Positions 30,965-40,900 of a stretch of DNA of 64,000 nucleotides are shown in pieces (the first letter of the stretch is position 1; every line of letters begins with the position of its first letter). Below the pieces are notes generated by a model that was given only the letters and a program-made list of their open reading frames with translations, ran no database searches and was not told where the DNA came from. The DNA is from Lysobacteraceae bacterium NML91-0213. Lineage in GTDB: Bacteria > Pseudomonadota > Gammaproteobacteria > Xanthomonadales > Xanthomonadaceae. The stretch covers positions 490,733-554,732 of the forward strand of contig NWQL01000002.1 in NCBI GenBank assembly GCA_002798175.1, in the 5' to 3' direction. The translations under genes were made by a program, and so were the position numbers.

Positions 30965-31002
30965 GCCGTCCACGGCGCCATGCGCGCCGATGGGTTGACG
31001 AT

Positions 31003-31031
31003 CGGGCCGCCCAGTGCGGCCCGCGTCTTTT
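31003..31031 (+). terminator. Intrinsic terminator after rpmJ
   Basis: CGGGCCGC (31003-31010) and GCGGCCCG (31016-31023) pair around CCAGT and are followed by CGTCTTTT. Confidence 0.7.
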
Positions 31032-31067
31032 GTGCCCCCCGCCACGCGACCCGGCCGGGATTGCCCC

Positions 31068-31073
31068 TACAAT
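31068..31073 (+). promoter_or_regulatory. Putative -10 box of the BamE-like gene
   Basis: TACAAT lies about 27 bases upstream of the ATG at 31100; no clear -35 was found. Confidence 0.35.
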
Positions 31074-31099
31074 CGGCCGTCCCGTTCAGGAGCCGTGCC

Positions 31100-31429
31100 A
31101 TGCAAGTCCGCAGCATCGCAGCCGTGTCGTGTCTTCTCCTCCTCATGGCAGGTTCCGCATCCGCGGACGTGCTGCTGATCGAGCGCGTGCAGGCGCAGTC
31201 CCGGGTCGCATTGCCGACCCAGGGCATGCGCATGGCCGAGGTCGAAGCGCGCTACGGCGCCCCGGCCGAACGCCTGGACCCGCGCGGTGGCCAGAAGCGC
31301 GACTGGCCGACGATCAATCGCTGGGTGTATCCCGGTTTCACCGTGTATTTCGAGCGCGACCGCGTGGTCAACGCGGTATTGAACAAGGCCGCGGCCAACG
31401 AGATCGGGCCCAGGCCCGCCATCCGCTGA
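31100..31429 (+). CDS. Secreted BamE/SmpA-like small protein
   Basis: 109 residues with a signal peptide (SIAAVSCLLLLMAGSASA, cleavage before DVLL). The mature part has GMRMAEVEARYGAPAERLDP followed by WVYPGFTVYFERDRVVNAVL, the G-M-x-x-x-E-V-x-x-x-x-G-x-P and y-x-V-x-F-x-x-x-x-V pattern of the BamE/SmpA two-helix beta fold. No lipobox is visible, so it should be a soluble periplasmic protein. It is flanked by terminators on both sides and thus transcribed alone. Function unknown. Confidence 0.75.
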   Translation: MQVRSIAAVSCLLLLMAGSASADVLLIERVQAQSRVALPTQGMRMAEVEARYGAPAERLDPRGGQKRDWPTINRWVYPGFTVYFERDRVVNAVLNKAAANEIGPRPAIR

Positions 31430-31447
31430 TCGCACCGCGTCTTCCAT

Positions 31448-31478
31448 GAGCCGGCCCCAGCGGCCGGCTCTTTCGTTT
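31448..31478 (+). terminator. Intrinsic terminator between the BamE-like gene and aguA
   Basis: GAGCCGGCC (31448-31456) and GGCCGGCTC (31462-31470) form a nine-base stem with loop CCAGC, followed by TTTCGTTT. An in-frame ATG at 31446 lies in this hairpin and is therefore not the aguA start. Confidence 0.75.
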
Positions 31479-31490
31479 GCAGGACCCGAC

Positions 31491-32525
31491 ATGACCGACA
31501 CCGCCCGCTTTCCCGCCGAATGGGAACCCCAGGACGCGATCCTGCTGGCATGGCCGCACGCCGGCACCGACTGGGCCGCCCGCCTGGGCGAGGTCGAGGA
31601 GACCTATATCGCGCTGGTCGCCGCGATCACCCGCTTCCAGCAGGTGCTGCTATGCGTGGCCGACGATGACGTGGAGGCCTATGCACGCGCGCGGCTGGCA
31701 TCGGCGCGGATCGACATGGCGCGCGTGCGCTTCCTCACGGTGCCCTACAACGACACCTGGCTGCGCGATTCCGGTCCGATCACCCTGCGCGACGGCGATG
31801 GCTTCCGCCTGCTGGATTTCCGTTTCACCGGCTGGGGCGGCAAGTTCGAGGCCAGCGACGACGACGCGCTGGTGCGCCGGCTGGCGGCGATGGGCGTTTT
31901 CTCCGGCCACGGCGTGCAGACCATCGACTTCGCCCTCGAGGGCGGCGCGATCGAAACGGACGGCCAGGGCACCCTGCTGACGACGTCGAAGTGCCTGCGC
32001 GAACGCCATCCGACGCTGCCGCAGGATGAACTGGACGCGCGGCTGATGGAGACGCTGGCGCAGGATCGTGTGCTGTGGCTGCACCACGGATACCTCGAAG
32101 GCGACGACACCGATGCCCACGTCGACACCCTCGCCCGCTTCGCCGCACCCGACGCCATCGTCTACCAGGCCTGCGACGACGCCGGCGATGCCAGCCACTT
32201 CGAGGAGTTGCGCGCGATGGGCGAAGAGATCGCCGCGCTGCGGACACGCGACGGCCGCAGCTATCGCAGCTTCCCGCTGCCATGGCCGCGCCCGATCCAT
32301 GATGGCGATCGCCGCCTGGCCGCCTCCTACGCGAACTTCCTCATCCTCAACGGTGCAGTGCTGATGCCGGGTTATGGCGATGCTGCCGACGAACGCGCCC
32401 GCGAGGTGGTGGCCGCGGCGTTCCCGGGTCGTGAGATCGTGCAGATCGATTGCCGCCCGCTGATCTGGCAGAACGGCAGCCTGCATTGCCTGACCATGCA
32501 GTTGCCGGCCGGCGTGATCGGCTGA
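31491..32525 (+). CDS. aguA: Agmatine deiminase
   Basis: Hydrolyses agmatine to N-carbamoylputrescine and ammonia, the middle step from arginine to putrescine. 344 residues of the guanidino-group-modifying fold: FPAEWEPQDAILLAWPH at the N-terminus, NDTWLRDSGPI with substrate-binding acids, LEGGAIETDG, HHGYLEGDDTDAHVD, and the nucleophile Cys in GSLHCLTMQLPAG close to the C-terminus. AGGA precedes the ATG at 31491. It is followed by aguB, its pathway partner. Confidence 0.95.
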   Translation: MTDTARFPAEWEPQDAILLAWPHAGTDWAARLGEVEETYIALVAAITRFQQVLLCVADDDVEAYARARLASARIDMARVRFLTVPYNDTWLRDSGPITLRDGDGFRLLDFRFTGWGGKFEASDDDALVRRLAAMGVFSGHGVQTIDFALEGGAIETDGQGTLLTTSKCLRERHPTLPQDELDARLMETLAQDRVLWLHHGYLEGDDTDAHVDTLARFAAPDAIVYQACDDAGDASHFEELRAMGEEIAALRTRDGRSYRSFPLPWPRPIHDGDRRLAASYANFLILNGAVLMPGYGDAADERAREVVAAAFPGREIVQIDCRPLIWQNGSLHCLTMQLPAGVIG

Positions 32526-32627
32526 GCCCACTGCCCGGCCGCAACAGGCATCCGTCGCTGCAGGATGCACCATCGACACACTGCCGTGATCAACGGTCGT
32601 ACAGCCCTCGGGGATTAGACTGTCCGC

Positions 32628-33512
32628 ATGAAGACCAACACCCTTTCCGTCGCGCTGATCCAGGAGCGCAACCACGGCGACGCCGCCGCCAACCTTGCGG
32701 TCATCGAACAGCGCGTGGCCGAGGCCGCCGCCGCCGGTGCACGCCTGGTGCTGCTGCAGGAGCTGCACAACGGCTCCTACTTCTGCCAGCACGAATGCGT
32801 TGACGAGTTCGACCTGGCCGAGCCGATTCCAGGCCCCAGCACCGATCGCCTGTCCGCGCTGGCGAAGCAGCATGGGGTGGTGCTGGTCAGCTCGTTGTTC
32901 GAACGCCGCGCGGCGGGCCTGTACCACAACACCGCGGTGGTGTTCGACGCCGACGGCAGCATTGCCGGCAAGTACCGCAAGATGCACATCCCCGATGATC
33001 CGGGCTTCTACGAGAAGTTCTACTTCACCCCGGGCGACCTGGGCTTCCAGCCGGTCGATACGGCGGTGGGCCGCCTCGGCGTGCTGGTGTGCTGGGACCA
33101 GTGGTATCCCGAAGCCGCGCGGCTGATGGCGCTGGCCGGTGCGGAACTGCTGTTGTATCCCACCGCGATCGGCTGGGACCCCGGTGATGGGCAGGCGGAA
33201 AAGGATCGCCAGCGCGACGCGTGGATCCTCAGCCACCGCGGCCACGCCGTGGCCAATGGCCTGCCGGTGCTTTCGTGCAACCGGGTCGGCCATGAGCCGT
33301 CGCCGCTTGGCGCATCGGGCATCGATTTCTGGGGCCACAGCCACGTGCTGGGCCCGCAGGGCGAATTCCTGGCGCAGGCCGGAACCGGGCCGGAAATCCT
33401 GCTGGCCGAAGTGGACATGAAGCGCAGCGAGGACGTGCGGCGGATCTGGCCGTTCCTGCGGGATCGCCGGATCGACGCCTATGGCGACCTGCTCAAGCGT
33501 TACATCGACTGA
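32628..33512 (+). CDS. aguB: N-carbamoylputrescine amidase
   Basis: Releases putrescine from N-carbamoylputrescine. 294 residues of the nitrilase superfamily with the Glu45-Lys118-Cys155 triad (LVLLQELHNGSYF, YRKMHIPDDPGFYEKFYF, GVLVCWDQWYPEAAR). The pairing with aguA, 102 bases upstream, fixes the substrate with good confidence. A TAGACT hexamer at 32616-32621 sits so close to the ATG that a nearly leaderless transcript is possible. Confidence 0.95.
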   Translation: MKTNTLSVALIQERNHGDAAANLAVIEQRVAEAAAAGARLVLLQELHNGSYFCQHECVDEFDLAEPIPGPSTDRLSALAKQHGVVLVSSLFERRAAGLYHNTAVVFDADGSIAGKYRKMHIPDDPGFYEKFYFTPGDLGFQPVDTAVGRLGVLVCWDQWYPEAARLMALAGAELLLYPTAIGWDPGDGQAEKDRQRDAWILSHRGHAVANGLPVLSCNRVGHEPSPLGASGIDFWGHSHVLGPQGEFLAQAGTGPEILLAEVDMKRSEDVRRIWPFLRDRRIDAYGDLLKRYID

Positions 33513-33540
33513 CCCGCGCGCGGGAACGGAACCCCTCCTG

Positions 33541-34749
33541 ATGACCCAGGCCGCGTCCCGGCTGTGGCACAGCCAGCCGCATGCCATCGTCGAACGCGAC
33601 GGCGTGCGCTACACCCTGCTCGGCACCGCGCATGTGTCGCGGGCCAGCGTCGATGCCGTCGAGGACGCGATCGATAGCGGCAGTTTCGACACCGTCGCGG
33701 TGGAACTCGACGCCGGGCGCCTGCAGGCGCTGACCGACCCCGACACGCTGGCCAGCCTCAACCTGGTCGACGTGATCAGGAAGGGACGCGTGGCGATGTT
33801 CGCTGCCAACCTCGCGCTTGCCGCCTACCAGCGGCGGCTGGCCGAGCAGCTGGGCATCGAGCCCGGTGCCGAACTCAAGCGCGCGGTGGCGGTCGCGAAG
33901 GAGCGCGGGCTCGCGGTGGAGCTGATCGACCGTGATGTCGGCCTGACCTTCCGCCGCGCGTCCAGCCGGCTCGGCTTCTTCGGCAAGCTCAAGCTCGCCT
34001 CCAGCCTGCTCGCCGGCCTGATGAGCAGCGAGGAGATGGGCGAGGACGAGATCGAGAAGCTCAAGCAGGGCGACATGCTTGAATCGAGCTTCGGCGAGTT
34101 CGCGCAGACCAGCCCCGCGTTGTACGAAAGCGTGATCGCCGAGCGCGACCGCTACATGGCCGCGCGGTTGCGCGAGGTACCCGATGGCTCGCGCGAGGTG
34201 CTGGCGGTGGTGGGTGCCGGGCACCTGGCCGGGCTTGCCCGCCATCTTGCCGAGGACGCCGACCACCCCGCCGACCTGCGCGCGCGGCTCGAACACGTGC
34301 CACCGAAACGCAGCATGCGTTGGGTGACCACGGGGGTGATGGTGCTGATCCTGGCGATGATCGGCTGGGGCTTCTGGCATGGCGGCGCCGAACTCGGCAG
34401 GCAGATGGTCGTCGACTGGGTGCTGATCACCGCCGGCTTCGCCGCGCTCGGGGCGATCGCCGCCGCGGCGCACCCGCTGGGCGTGCTGGCGGCCGCCATC
34501 GCCGCGCCACTGAAGCCGTTCCGTCCACCCGGGATCTCGCCGGGACTGTTCAGTGCGCTGATCGAGGCGCGACTGCGCAAGCCGGCCTACGGTGACTTTC
34601 TTGCGCTGCGCGACGACGCGGTGACGCTGCGTGGCTGGTACCGCAACCGGGTGTCACGGACCATCCTCAACTTCATCCTGACCAACGTCGGCTCGAGCGT
34701 CGGCGTATGGGTGGCCGGCCTGCGCATCGCGCGCCAGATGTTCGGCTGA
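33541..34749 (+). CDS. TraB/PrgY-family membrane protein
   Basis: 402 residues. The N-terminal half is the TraB domain: YTLLGTAHVSRASVDAV, VAVELDAGRLQAL and a later ERDRYMAARLREV with VLAVVGAGHLAGL, holding conserved His and Glu residues. The C-terminal third has three or more membrane helices (about 282-298, 310-345, 380-398). Enterococcal PrgY inhibits a peptide pheromone and the fold resembles EreA/ChaN metal-dependent hydrolases, but no function is assured in this group. The ATG at 33541 comes 28 bases after aguB. Confidence 0.85.
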   Translation: MTQAASRLWHSQPHAIVERDGVRYTLLGTAHVSRASVDAVEDAIDSGSFDTVAVELDAGRLQALTDPDTLASLNLVDVIRKGRVAMFAANLALAAYQRRLAEQLGIEPGAELKRAVAVAKERGLAVELIDRDVGLTFRRASSRLGFFGKLKLASSLLAGLMSSEEMGEDEIEKLKQGDMLESSFGEFAQTSPALYESVIAERDRYMAARLREVPDGSREVLAVVGAGHLAGLARHLAEDADHPADLRARLEHVPPKRSMRWVTTGVMVLILAMIGWGFWHGGAELGRQMVVDWVLITAGFAALGAIAAAAHPLGVLAAAIAAPLKPFRPPGISPGLFSALIEARLRKPAYGDFLALRDDAVTLRGWYRNRVSRTILNFILTNVGSSVGVWVAGLRIARQMFG

Positions 34750-34865
34750 CGCGCCGGCGGCAACGCCACCTCGGATCGCCTCCGCCCTGCGGTCCCGAAC
34801 CGCCGCGCGCGGCTGATCCCGCAGCCCCCTGCCACGGAGCCGGCGTGTCGCCCGTTCCATCCGCA

Positions 34866-37800
34866 TCAGCCCACGTCCACCGCCAACGGCGGCGGTTCGA
34901 TCTCTCCGCGTCGACGGCGTGCACGCTGCAGCACCCGTGTCGTGCCTGCGGCAAGATCGTCCAGCAGCGCGTAGATGGTCGGCAGGAACAGCAGGCTGAC
35001 CACGGTGGAGAAGGCCAGCCCGCCGGCCACCGCCCGCGCCATCGGTGAGTACGCGAGGCCGCCCAGCACCACGGTGTCGCTGAGCGAGATCGGGATCATC
35101 GCCAGGATCGCCGTCCCCATCGTCATCAGGATCGGGCGCAGGCGTTCGCGGCTGCCCTCCACTAGTGCATCGGTGCGGCTCATGCCGCGGCGGCGCAGAT
35201 TGTTGATGTGCTCGACCATGATGATGCCGTTGTTGACCACGACGCCCATCAGCACCAGCACGCCGATGAAGGCCATCACCGTGAACGACGTCCCGGTGAT
35301 CCAGAACAGCCAGAACACGCCGAAGATCGAGAACAGCACGCAGCTCATGATCGCCGAGGGGAACAGCAGCGATTCGAACACCGCGGCCATGACCACGTAG
35401 ATCATCACCAGCGCCAGTACGAAATTGAACAGCATCTGCTTCATCGCCTGCTGGTCCTCCTCGAACCCGCTGCCGGAGAAGCTGTAGCTGTACCCCGCCG
35501 GGAACGACATCGCCGACATGGTCTGCTCCATCGCCTTGCGCGCGTCCTGCATGGTCGCCTTGCCTTCCAGGTTGGCCTGGATGGCAAGCGTGGTCTGGCG
35601 GTCGGTGCGGTCGATCCTGCTGGCACCGGGGACCAGGGTCACATCGACCATGCTCATCAGCGGGACCGTGCTTCCGTCCGGCGAGCGCACGGTGAAGGTG
35701 GCGATGTCCTCGGCGGAGAAGCTCTCGGCGCCGGCGAAGCGCGCCCACACCGGCACCTCGGTCTCTCCCCGGCGGAACTCGCGCAGCTGGACGCCGCGCA
35801 GCGCCATGCCCACGAAGCTCGACACCTGTTCCGCGCTGAACCCGTAGGCGGCGGCGCGGTCGCGGTCCACGCGCACGGTCAGCTCCTGGTTGGTGTCACC
35901 GACATCCACGCGCACGTCGCGCAGTTCCGGCCTGCTCTCGAGGACGGGCAGGATGTCGAGCGCCAGTTCGCGCAGTGTCTGCGAAGAGTCGCCGACCAGC
36001 AGCACCTGCACGTTCTGGCCAGCGCCGCCACCGCCTTGGCCGCCATCGCCGGCACCCTGGATGCCGATCTCCGCGCGCGCCGACTTCGGCAGCTCCTTGC
36101 TCAGCTGGTCGCTCTTCGCGCGCAGGTCGACCTTGCCCTCGCCGAACGTCACCACGGTTCCGGCATCGCCCTGCTCGCTGTACCAGGAGTAGATCTGGGT
36201 GATGCCCATCCGCTCGCGGTTCTCGTCGAGGAATTTTTCGATGCGCGCTACTTCCTGCGAACGCTGCTCGCGGTTGTAGCTGCCCTTCCACTGGTAGTAG
36301 ACGGTGATCTCGTTGCCACCCTGCGAGTCGCCGAACATGTTCATCTGGGTCCTGGTCATCGGCACGATGCTGACCGCCACCACCAGCACGATGCCCGCCA
36401 CGGTCCAGCCACGGTGCTCGAGCGTCCAGCGCAGGAAGCGCGCGTAGCGGCGCTGCAGGCGCGGGATGAACCCGTGCGGACTGGCAATCGCCGGCGGCGT
36501 GCGCATGCGCGCCGACAGCATCGGGATCAGGCTGACGGCAACCAGCCACGACGCCAGCAGCGAGACCGAGATGGTGATCGCGATCTGCGCCATGAAGATG
36601 CTGATCTGGTTGGTCTCGCCCAGCAGGTTGGGCAGGAACACGATGCAGTGGCACAGCGTGCCGGCCGACAGGGCGATCGCGACGTTGCGGGTTCCCACGA
36701 TCGAGGCATGCGCCGGGCGGTCCGGGTAGCGCTCGCGCTCCTGGTAGATGCTTTCCACCACCACCACCGCGTTGTCGACCAGCATGCCCACCGCGAGCAG
36801 CAGGCCCATCAGCGTCAGCACGTTGAGGGTGACGCCGAAGAAGTGCATGAAGCCCAGCGTCATCACGAAGCAGATCGGGATCGCCAGCGTGACCATCAGC
36901 GTCGACGGCCAGTGCCGCAGGAAGAAGAACAGCACGATGATCGACAGCAGCAGGCCGATCGCGCCGGCCTCGGCGAGCTCCAGCAGCGAGCCGGTGACCT
37001 CCTCGCCCATGTTCTGGATGACCTTGACGTCGATACCTTCCAGGCCGGGCTCGGTGCGCGCGCGGTCGATTTCCGCCAGCGCCGCGCGCGACACCTCCAC
37101 CAGGTTGGCGTCGCGCTCCTTGAAGATGTCGATGCCCACCGCGGTACGGCCGTCAAGCCGGCGGCCGTAGTCCATGCGCTGCGGACGCAGCCGCACGTCG
37201 GCCACATCGCGCAGGCGCAGCCCGCTGTCGTTGATCGACATCTCGCGCAGCTGTTCGAGATCGTCGATCTCCCCGACCGGCTGCACGCGCAGGCGCTGCC
37301 CGCCGTCCTCGATCAGGCCGGCGGAAACCGAGAAGTTGGCCGCACGCAGCCGCTGCGCAAGCGCATTGAGTTCCACGCCGTGCGCGCCGAGCCGCTCCGG
37401 ATCGATGGCGATCTCGACCTCGTTGGGCGGCGCGCCGCTGATGTCCACGCGGGCGACGCCCGGCACACGTTCGATCCGCCGCTTGAGCTGGCGGTCGATC
37501 AGGTCGTAGGCACCGGTGAGGTCGGTATCGCCGGCGAGGCGCACGCGCAGCACCGGCTGGTCGGAGGTGGAGAACTTGAAGACGAAGTAGCGGCTGAAGT
37601 CGTCGGGAAGCTCGCCGCGGATCGCGTCGATGCGCTCGCGCGCCTCGGACGCGGTGATGGCGACGTCGCGCTCCCAGTCCGCGAATTCCATGATGACGGT
37701 CGCGCCCTCGGATTCGGCGCGGCCGCGCAGCCGCTTGATGCCGCTCATCGTCGCCAGCGTTTCCTCGGCCGGCCGCAGTACGTTGCGCTCGACCTCCTCC

Positions 37801-37967
37801 GGCGTGGAGCCGGCATACGGCAGCTGGACGAACAGGAACGGCGCCGAGACGTCGGGCAGTGCCTCCAGCGGCAGCCGGAACGAGGCGATCAGCCCGACCA
37901 CGAACAGCGACACGAACAGCATCACCGTGGTGACCGGCCGGCGCAGGCTGAGTTCGGCGACGCTCAT
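34866..37967 (-). CDS. RND efflux permease, second of two
   Basis: 1033 residues with the twelve-helix, two-large-loop layout of HAE-type RND pumps. Helix 4 reads GLLLAVGMLVDNAVVVVESI, with Asp398 followed by Asn399 instead of the Asp-Asp pair of AcrB, and helix 10 reads GVVVNNGIIMVEH, with Asn912 where AcrB has Lys940. Such D-N/N relays occur in known RND subfamilies. Its start overlaps the upstream permease by four bases, so it is the last gene of a coupled adaptor-permease-permease operon. A mixed trimer like MdtB/MdtC is possible. Substrate unknown. Confidence 0.92.
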   Translation of the reverse strand: MSVAELSLRRPVTTVMLFVSLFVVGLIASFRLPLEALPDVSAPFLFVQLPYAGSTPEEVERNVLRPAEETLATMSGIKRLRGRAESEGATVIMEFADWERDVAITASEARERIDAIRGELPDDFSRYFVFKFSTSDQPVLRVRLAGDTDLTGAYDLIDRQLKRRIERVPGVARVDISGAPPNEVEIAIDPERLGAHGVELNALAQRLRAANFSVSAGLIEDGGQRLRVQPVGEIDDLEQLREMSINDSGLRLRDVADVRLRPQRMDYGRRLDGRTAVGIDIFKERDANLVEVSRAALAEIDRARTEPGLEGIDVKVIQNMGEEVTGSLLELAEAGAIGLLLSIIVLFFFLRHWPSTLMVTLAIPICFVMTLGFMHFFGVTLNVLTLMGLLLAVGMLVDNAVVVVESIYQERERYPDRPAHASIVGTRNVAIALSAGTLCHCIVFLPNLLGETNQISIFMAQIAITISVSLLASWLVAVSLIPMLSARMRTPPAIASPHGFIPRLQRRYARFLRWTLEHRGWTVAGIVLVVAVSIVPMTRTQMNMFGDSQGGNEITVYYQWKGSYNREQRSQEVARIEKFLDENRERMGITQIYSWYSEQGDAGTVVTFGEGKVDLRAKSDQLSKELPKSARAEIGIQGAGDGGQGGGGAGQNVQVLLVGDSSQTLRELALDILPVLESRPELRDVRVDVGDTNQELTVRVDRDRAAAYGFSAEQVSSFVGMALRGVQLREFRRGETEVPVWARFAGAESFSAEDIATFTVRSPDGSTVPLMSMVDVTLVPGASRIDRTDRQTTLAIQANLEGKATMQDARKAMEQTMSAMSFPAGYSYSFSGSGFEEDQQAMKQMLFNFVLALVMIYVVMAAVFESLLFPSAIMSCVLFSIFGVFWLFWITGTSFTVMAFIGVLVLMGVVVNNGIIMVEHINNLRRRGMSRTDALVEGSRERLRPILMTMGTAILAMIPISLSDTVVLGGLAYSPMARAVAGGLAFSTVVSLLFLPTIYALLDDLAAGTTRVLQRARRRRGEIEPPPLAVDVG

Positions 37968-40900
37968 GCGTGCTGTGCCTGTGTCGAGGCGACCAGCGCG
38001 GCATCGGTGGCCCCGCGTGCACGCAGGCCGCGCGCGCGATACCAGGCATCACCGCGACGGTCCATCAGGTCGTAGACCACCGGGATGACCACCAGCGTCA
38101 GCAGCGTCGACACGATGGTCCCGCCGATCACCGTGATCGCCATCGGCGAACGCACCTCGGCGCCCTCGCCGAACGCCAGCGCCAGTGGCAGGAAGCCGAA
38201 CACCGTGCACAGCGAGGTCATCACGATCGGCCGCAGGCGCGAACGCGCGCCCTCCACCATCGCCTCGCGCTTGGGCACGCCTTCCTCGCGCAGCTGGTTG
38301 ACCTTGTCGATCAGGATGATGGCGTTCTTGACCACCAGCCCCACCAGCAGGATCAGCCCGATGAACACCACCACCGAGATGGTGTTGCCGGTCACCAGCA
38401 GCGCCAGCACCGCGCCCACCACCGCGAGCGGGATGGTGAACAGGATCACGAACGGGTGCAGCAGCGATTCGAACTGGGAAGCCATCACCAGATACACCAG
38501 GAAGATCGCCAGCGCGAATGCGAACAGCAGTGACCGCAGCGAGCTGGCGAGCTCCTCGCCCTGGCCGCCGATATGCATCGATACCCCCGCGCCGAGGCCG
38601 GCGCCGGCCGCGTTGGCGTCGGCCACCATGCGCTGCACGTCCGTCACCGCGGTACCGAGGTCGATGCCGCGCAGGTTCGCCGACACCACCGCCACGCGCA
38701 CCTGGTCGGCGCGATGGATCTCGGACGGCCCGGTGGTGGAGACGACGTCGGCCACCGCAGACAGCCGCACCGGTCGCGCAGCCTCGGGGTTCACCACCAG
38801 GTTGCGGATCGCTTCCAGCGAACCACGCTGGTCCTGCTGCGCGCGCACCAGCACGTCGATCTTGCGATCGCGGAAGTTGTAGCGCGTGGCCACCTCGCCG
38901 CGCACCGAGCGCACCACCGCATCGGCGATCTGCCGGGTAGTCAGGCCGAGCGCACCCGCGCGTGCCTGGTCGAACACGATCTGGATCTCCGGCGCGCCCT
39001 GCTCGACCGTGGACTTGACGTCGTCGTAGTTCGGACTGGCGCGCAGCAGCTCCGCCATCCGCTGGCCGGCGACCGCGAGGCTTTCCAGGTCCTGGCCACG
39101 CAGTTCGATCTCCAGCGGCGTGGAGAAGCTGAAAAGCGCGGGCCGGCTGAAGTCCACCTGCGCACCGGGATAGCGCGCCATCGTGGCGCGCAGGGCATCG
39201 CTGAGCGTGCTTTCGAGTGCGCGGCTGCCGCCATCGGCCATCACCACGGTGAGCTTGCCGACGTTCTCGCCACTGTCGGTCGGACTGGCATCCAGGCGCG
39301 TGCCCGACCCGCTGTAGCCGAACAGCACCGCCACGCCGTCCTCGTCGGCGTGCGTGCGCTGCACGTCCGCCATGACCCGGTCGGTTTCGCGCAGCGGCGT
39401 GCCCGGCGGCAGCTTCATGGTCATCTCGAAGCGGTCCTGCGCCAGCTGCGGGATCAGGTCGGTGCCCAGCATCGGCACCACCGCCAGGCTGGCCAGGAAC
39501 GCCGCCGCCGCCACGCCCATCACCAGCACCGGCCGCGCCAGCGCGGCGGGCAGCAGACGCAGGTAACCACGCTCGGCACGGTTGTACGGCGCCATCGAGA
39601 GGTCGCTGGCCTTGCGCATGACCGGGCCAACGAGCGCAACCACCCCACGCCAGGCGCGCACCACCGTCCACGCAATGGCGAACCAGACCCCGCGTATCGA
39701 CGCGCCGATGCCACGGCCCGTCGCGGCCACCGGCTTCTGCCAGCGGCGGTCGGGCCGCCACTGCGGATGCGGCGCCTCGTCGGGGAACTGCATCGGTGAC
39801 TGTGCCCCGAGTGCGCTCAGCATCGGGATCAGCGTCATCGCGACCACCAGCGAGATCGACACCGCGAGTGCGATGGTGATGGCCTGGTCGCGGAACAGCT
39901 CGCCGGCGATGCCCTCGACGAACACCAGCGGCAGGAACACCGCCACCAGGGTGAGCGTGGAGGCCACCACCGCCATGCTCACTTCGCGGGTGCCCTCGAT
40001 GGCCGCGGCCAGGATGCCGAGCCCACGCTCGCGCGCCTTGGCGATGGACTCCAGCACCACGATCGAATCATCCACCACCAGGCCGGTGGCCAGTGCCAGG
40101 CCGCTCAGCGACATGACGTTGAGGCTCAGTCCCATCTGGTCCATGAAGAAGAACGTGGTGATGATCGACACCGGCAACGACAGCCCGATGACGAACGTGC
40201 TCCAGCCACTGCGCAGGAACAGGAAGATGATCAGGATCGCCAGCGTGCCGCCCAGCACCGCATCGAACTTGACGTCGGCAATAGCCGCGCGGATGAACTT
40301 CGCCTGGTCGTCGACCACGGTCAGTTCGATGCCCGGTGGCACTTCCTTGCGCAGGCGTTCGAGCCGCGCGTGCACGGCGTCGGCGGTGGCGACGGTATTG
40401 GCGTCGCCCTCCTTGTAGATCGCCAGCTCCACCGCTTCGCGTCCATCCAGGCGGATGATGGACTCGCGTTCGCGCCAGCCCTGGCGCACCTCGGCGATGT
40501 CGCGCAGGCGCACCGGTCGGCCATCGGCCACTGCACGGCTGGCACCGCTGCCGGCGCTCTGCGCCTGCATGGCCGCCGCCATCACCGCGGCATCGCCCGA
40601 GGCCGCGGCGATCCGTGCGACCTCGTCGGCCCCACCGCCGCCACCGCTGGCCACCGATTGCGTGGCCACCAGCATGCCGCGGATCTCCTCGACGTCGGCG
40701 AACTGGTTCACCGTGCGCACCAGGAAACGCTGGGTGCCCTGCTCCAGGCGCCCGCCCGACAGGTTCACGTTCTCCTGCTTGAGCCGTTGGATCACGGTCT
40801 CGATCGGCAGGCCGATGCGCGCGAGCATCTGGGTGTCGAGTTCGACCTGGATCTCGTCCTCGAGACCGCCGCCAACGCGCACTGCGGCCACGCCGGCCAC

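Noticed and set aside
31446..31490. Upstream ATG (31446) as the aguA start
   Set aside because: It lies within a terminator hairpin; the ATG at 31491 has AGGA before it and the usual N-terminus.
35208..38075. 955-codon plus-strand open frame opposite the second RND permease
   Set aside because: Antisense shadow; His/Arg/Ala-rich low-complexity translation.
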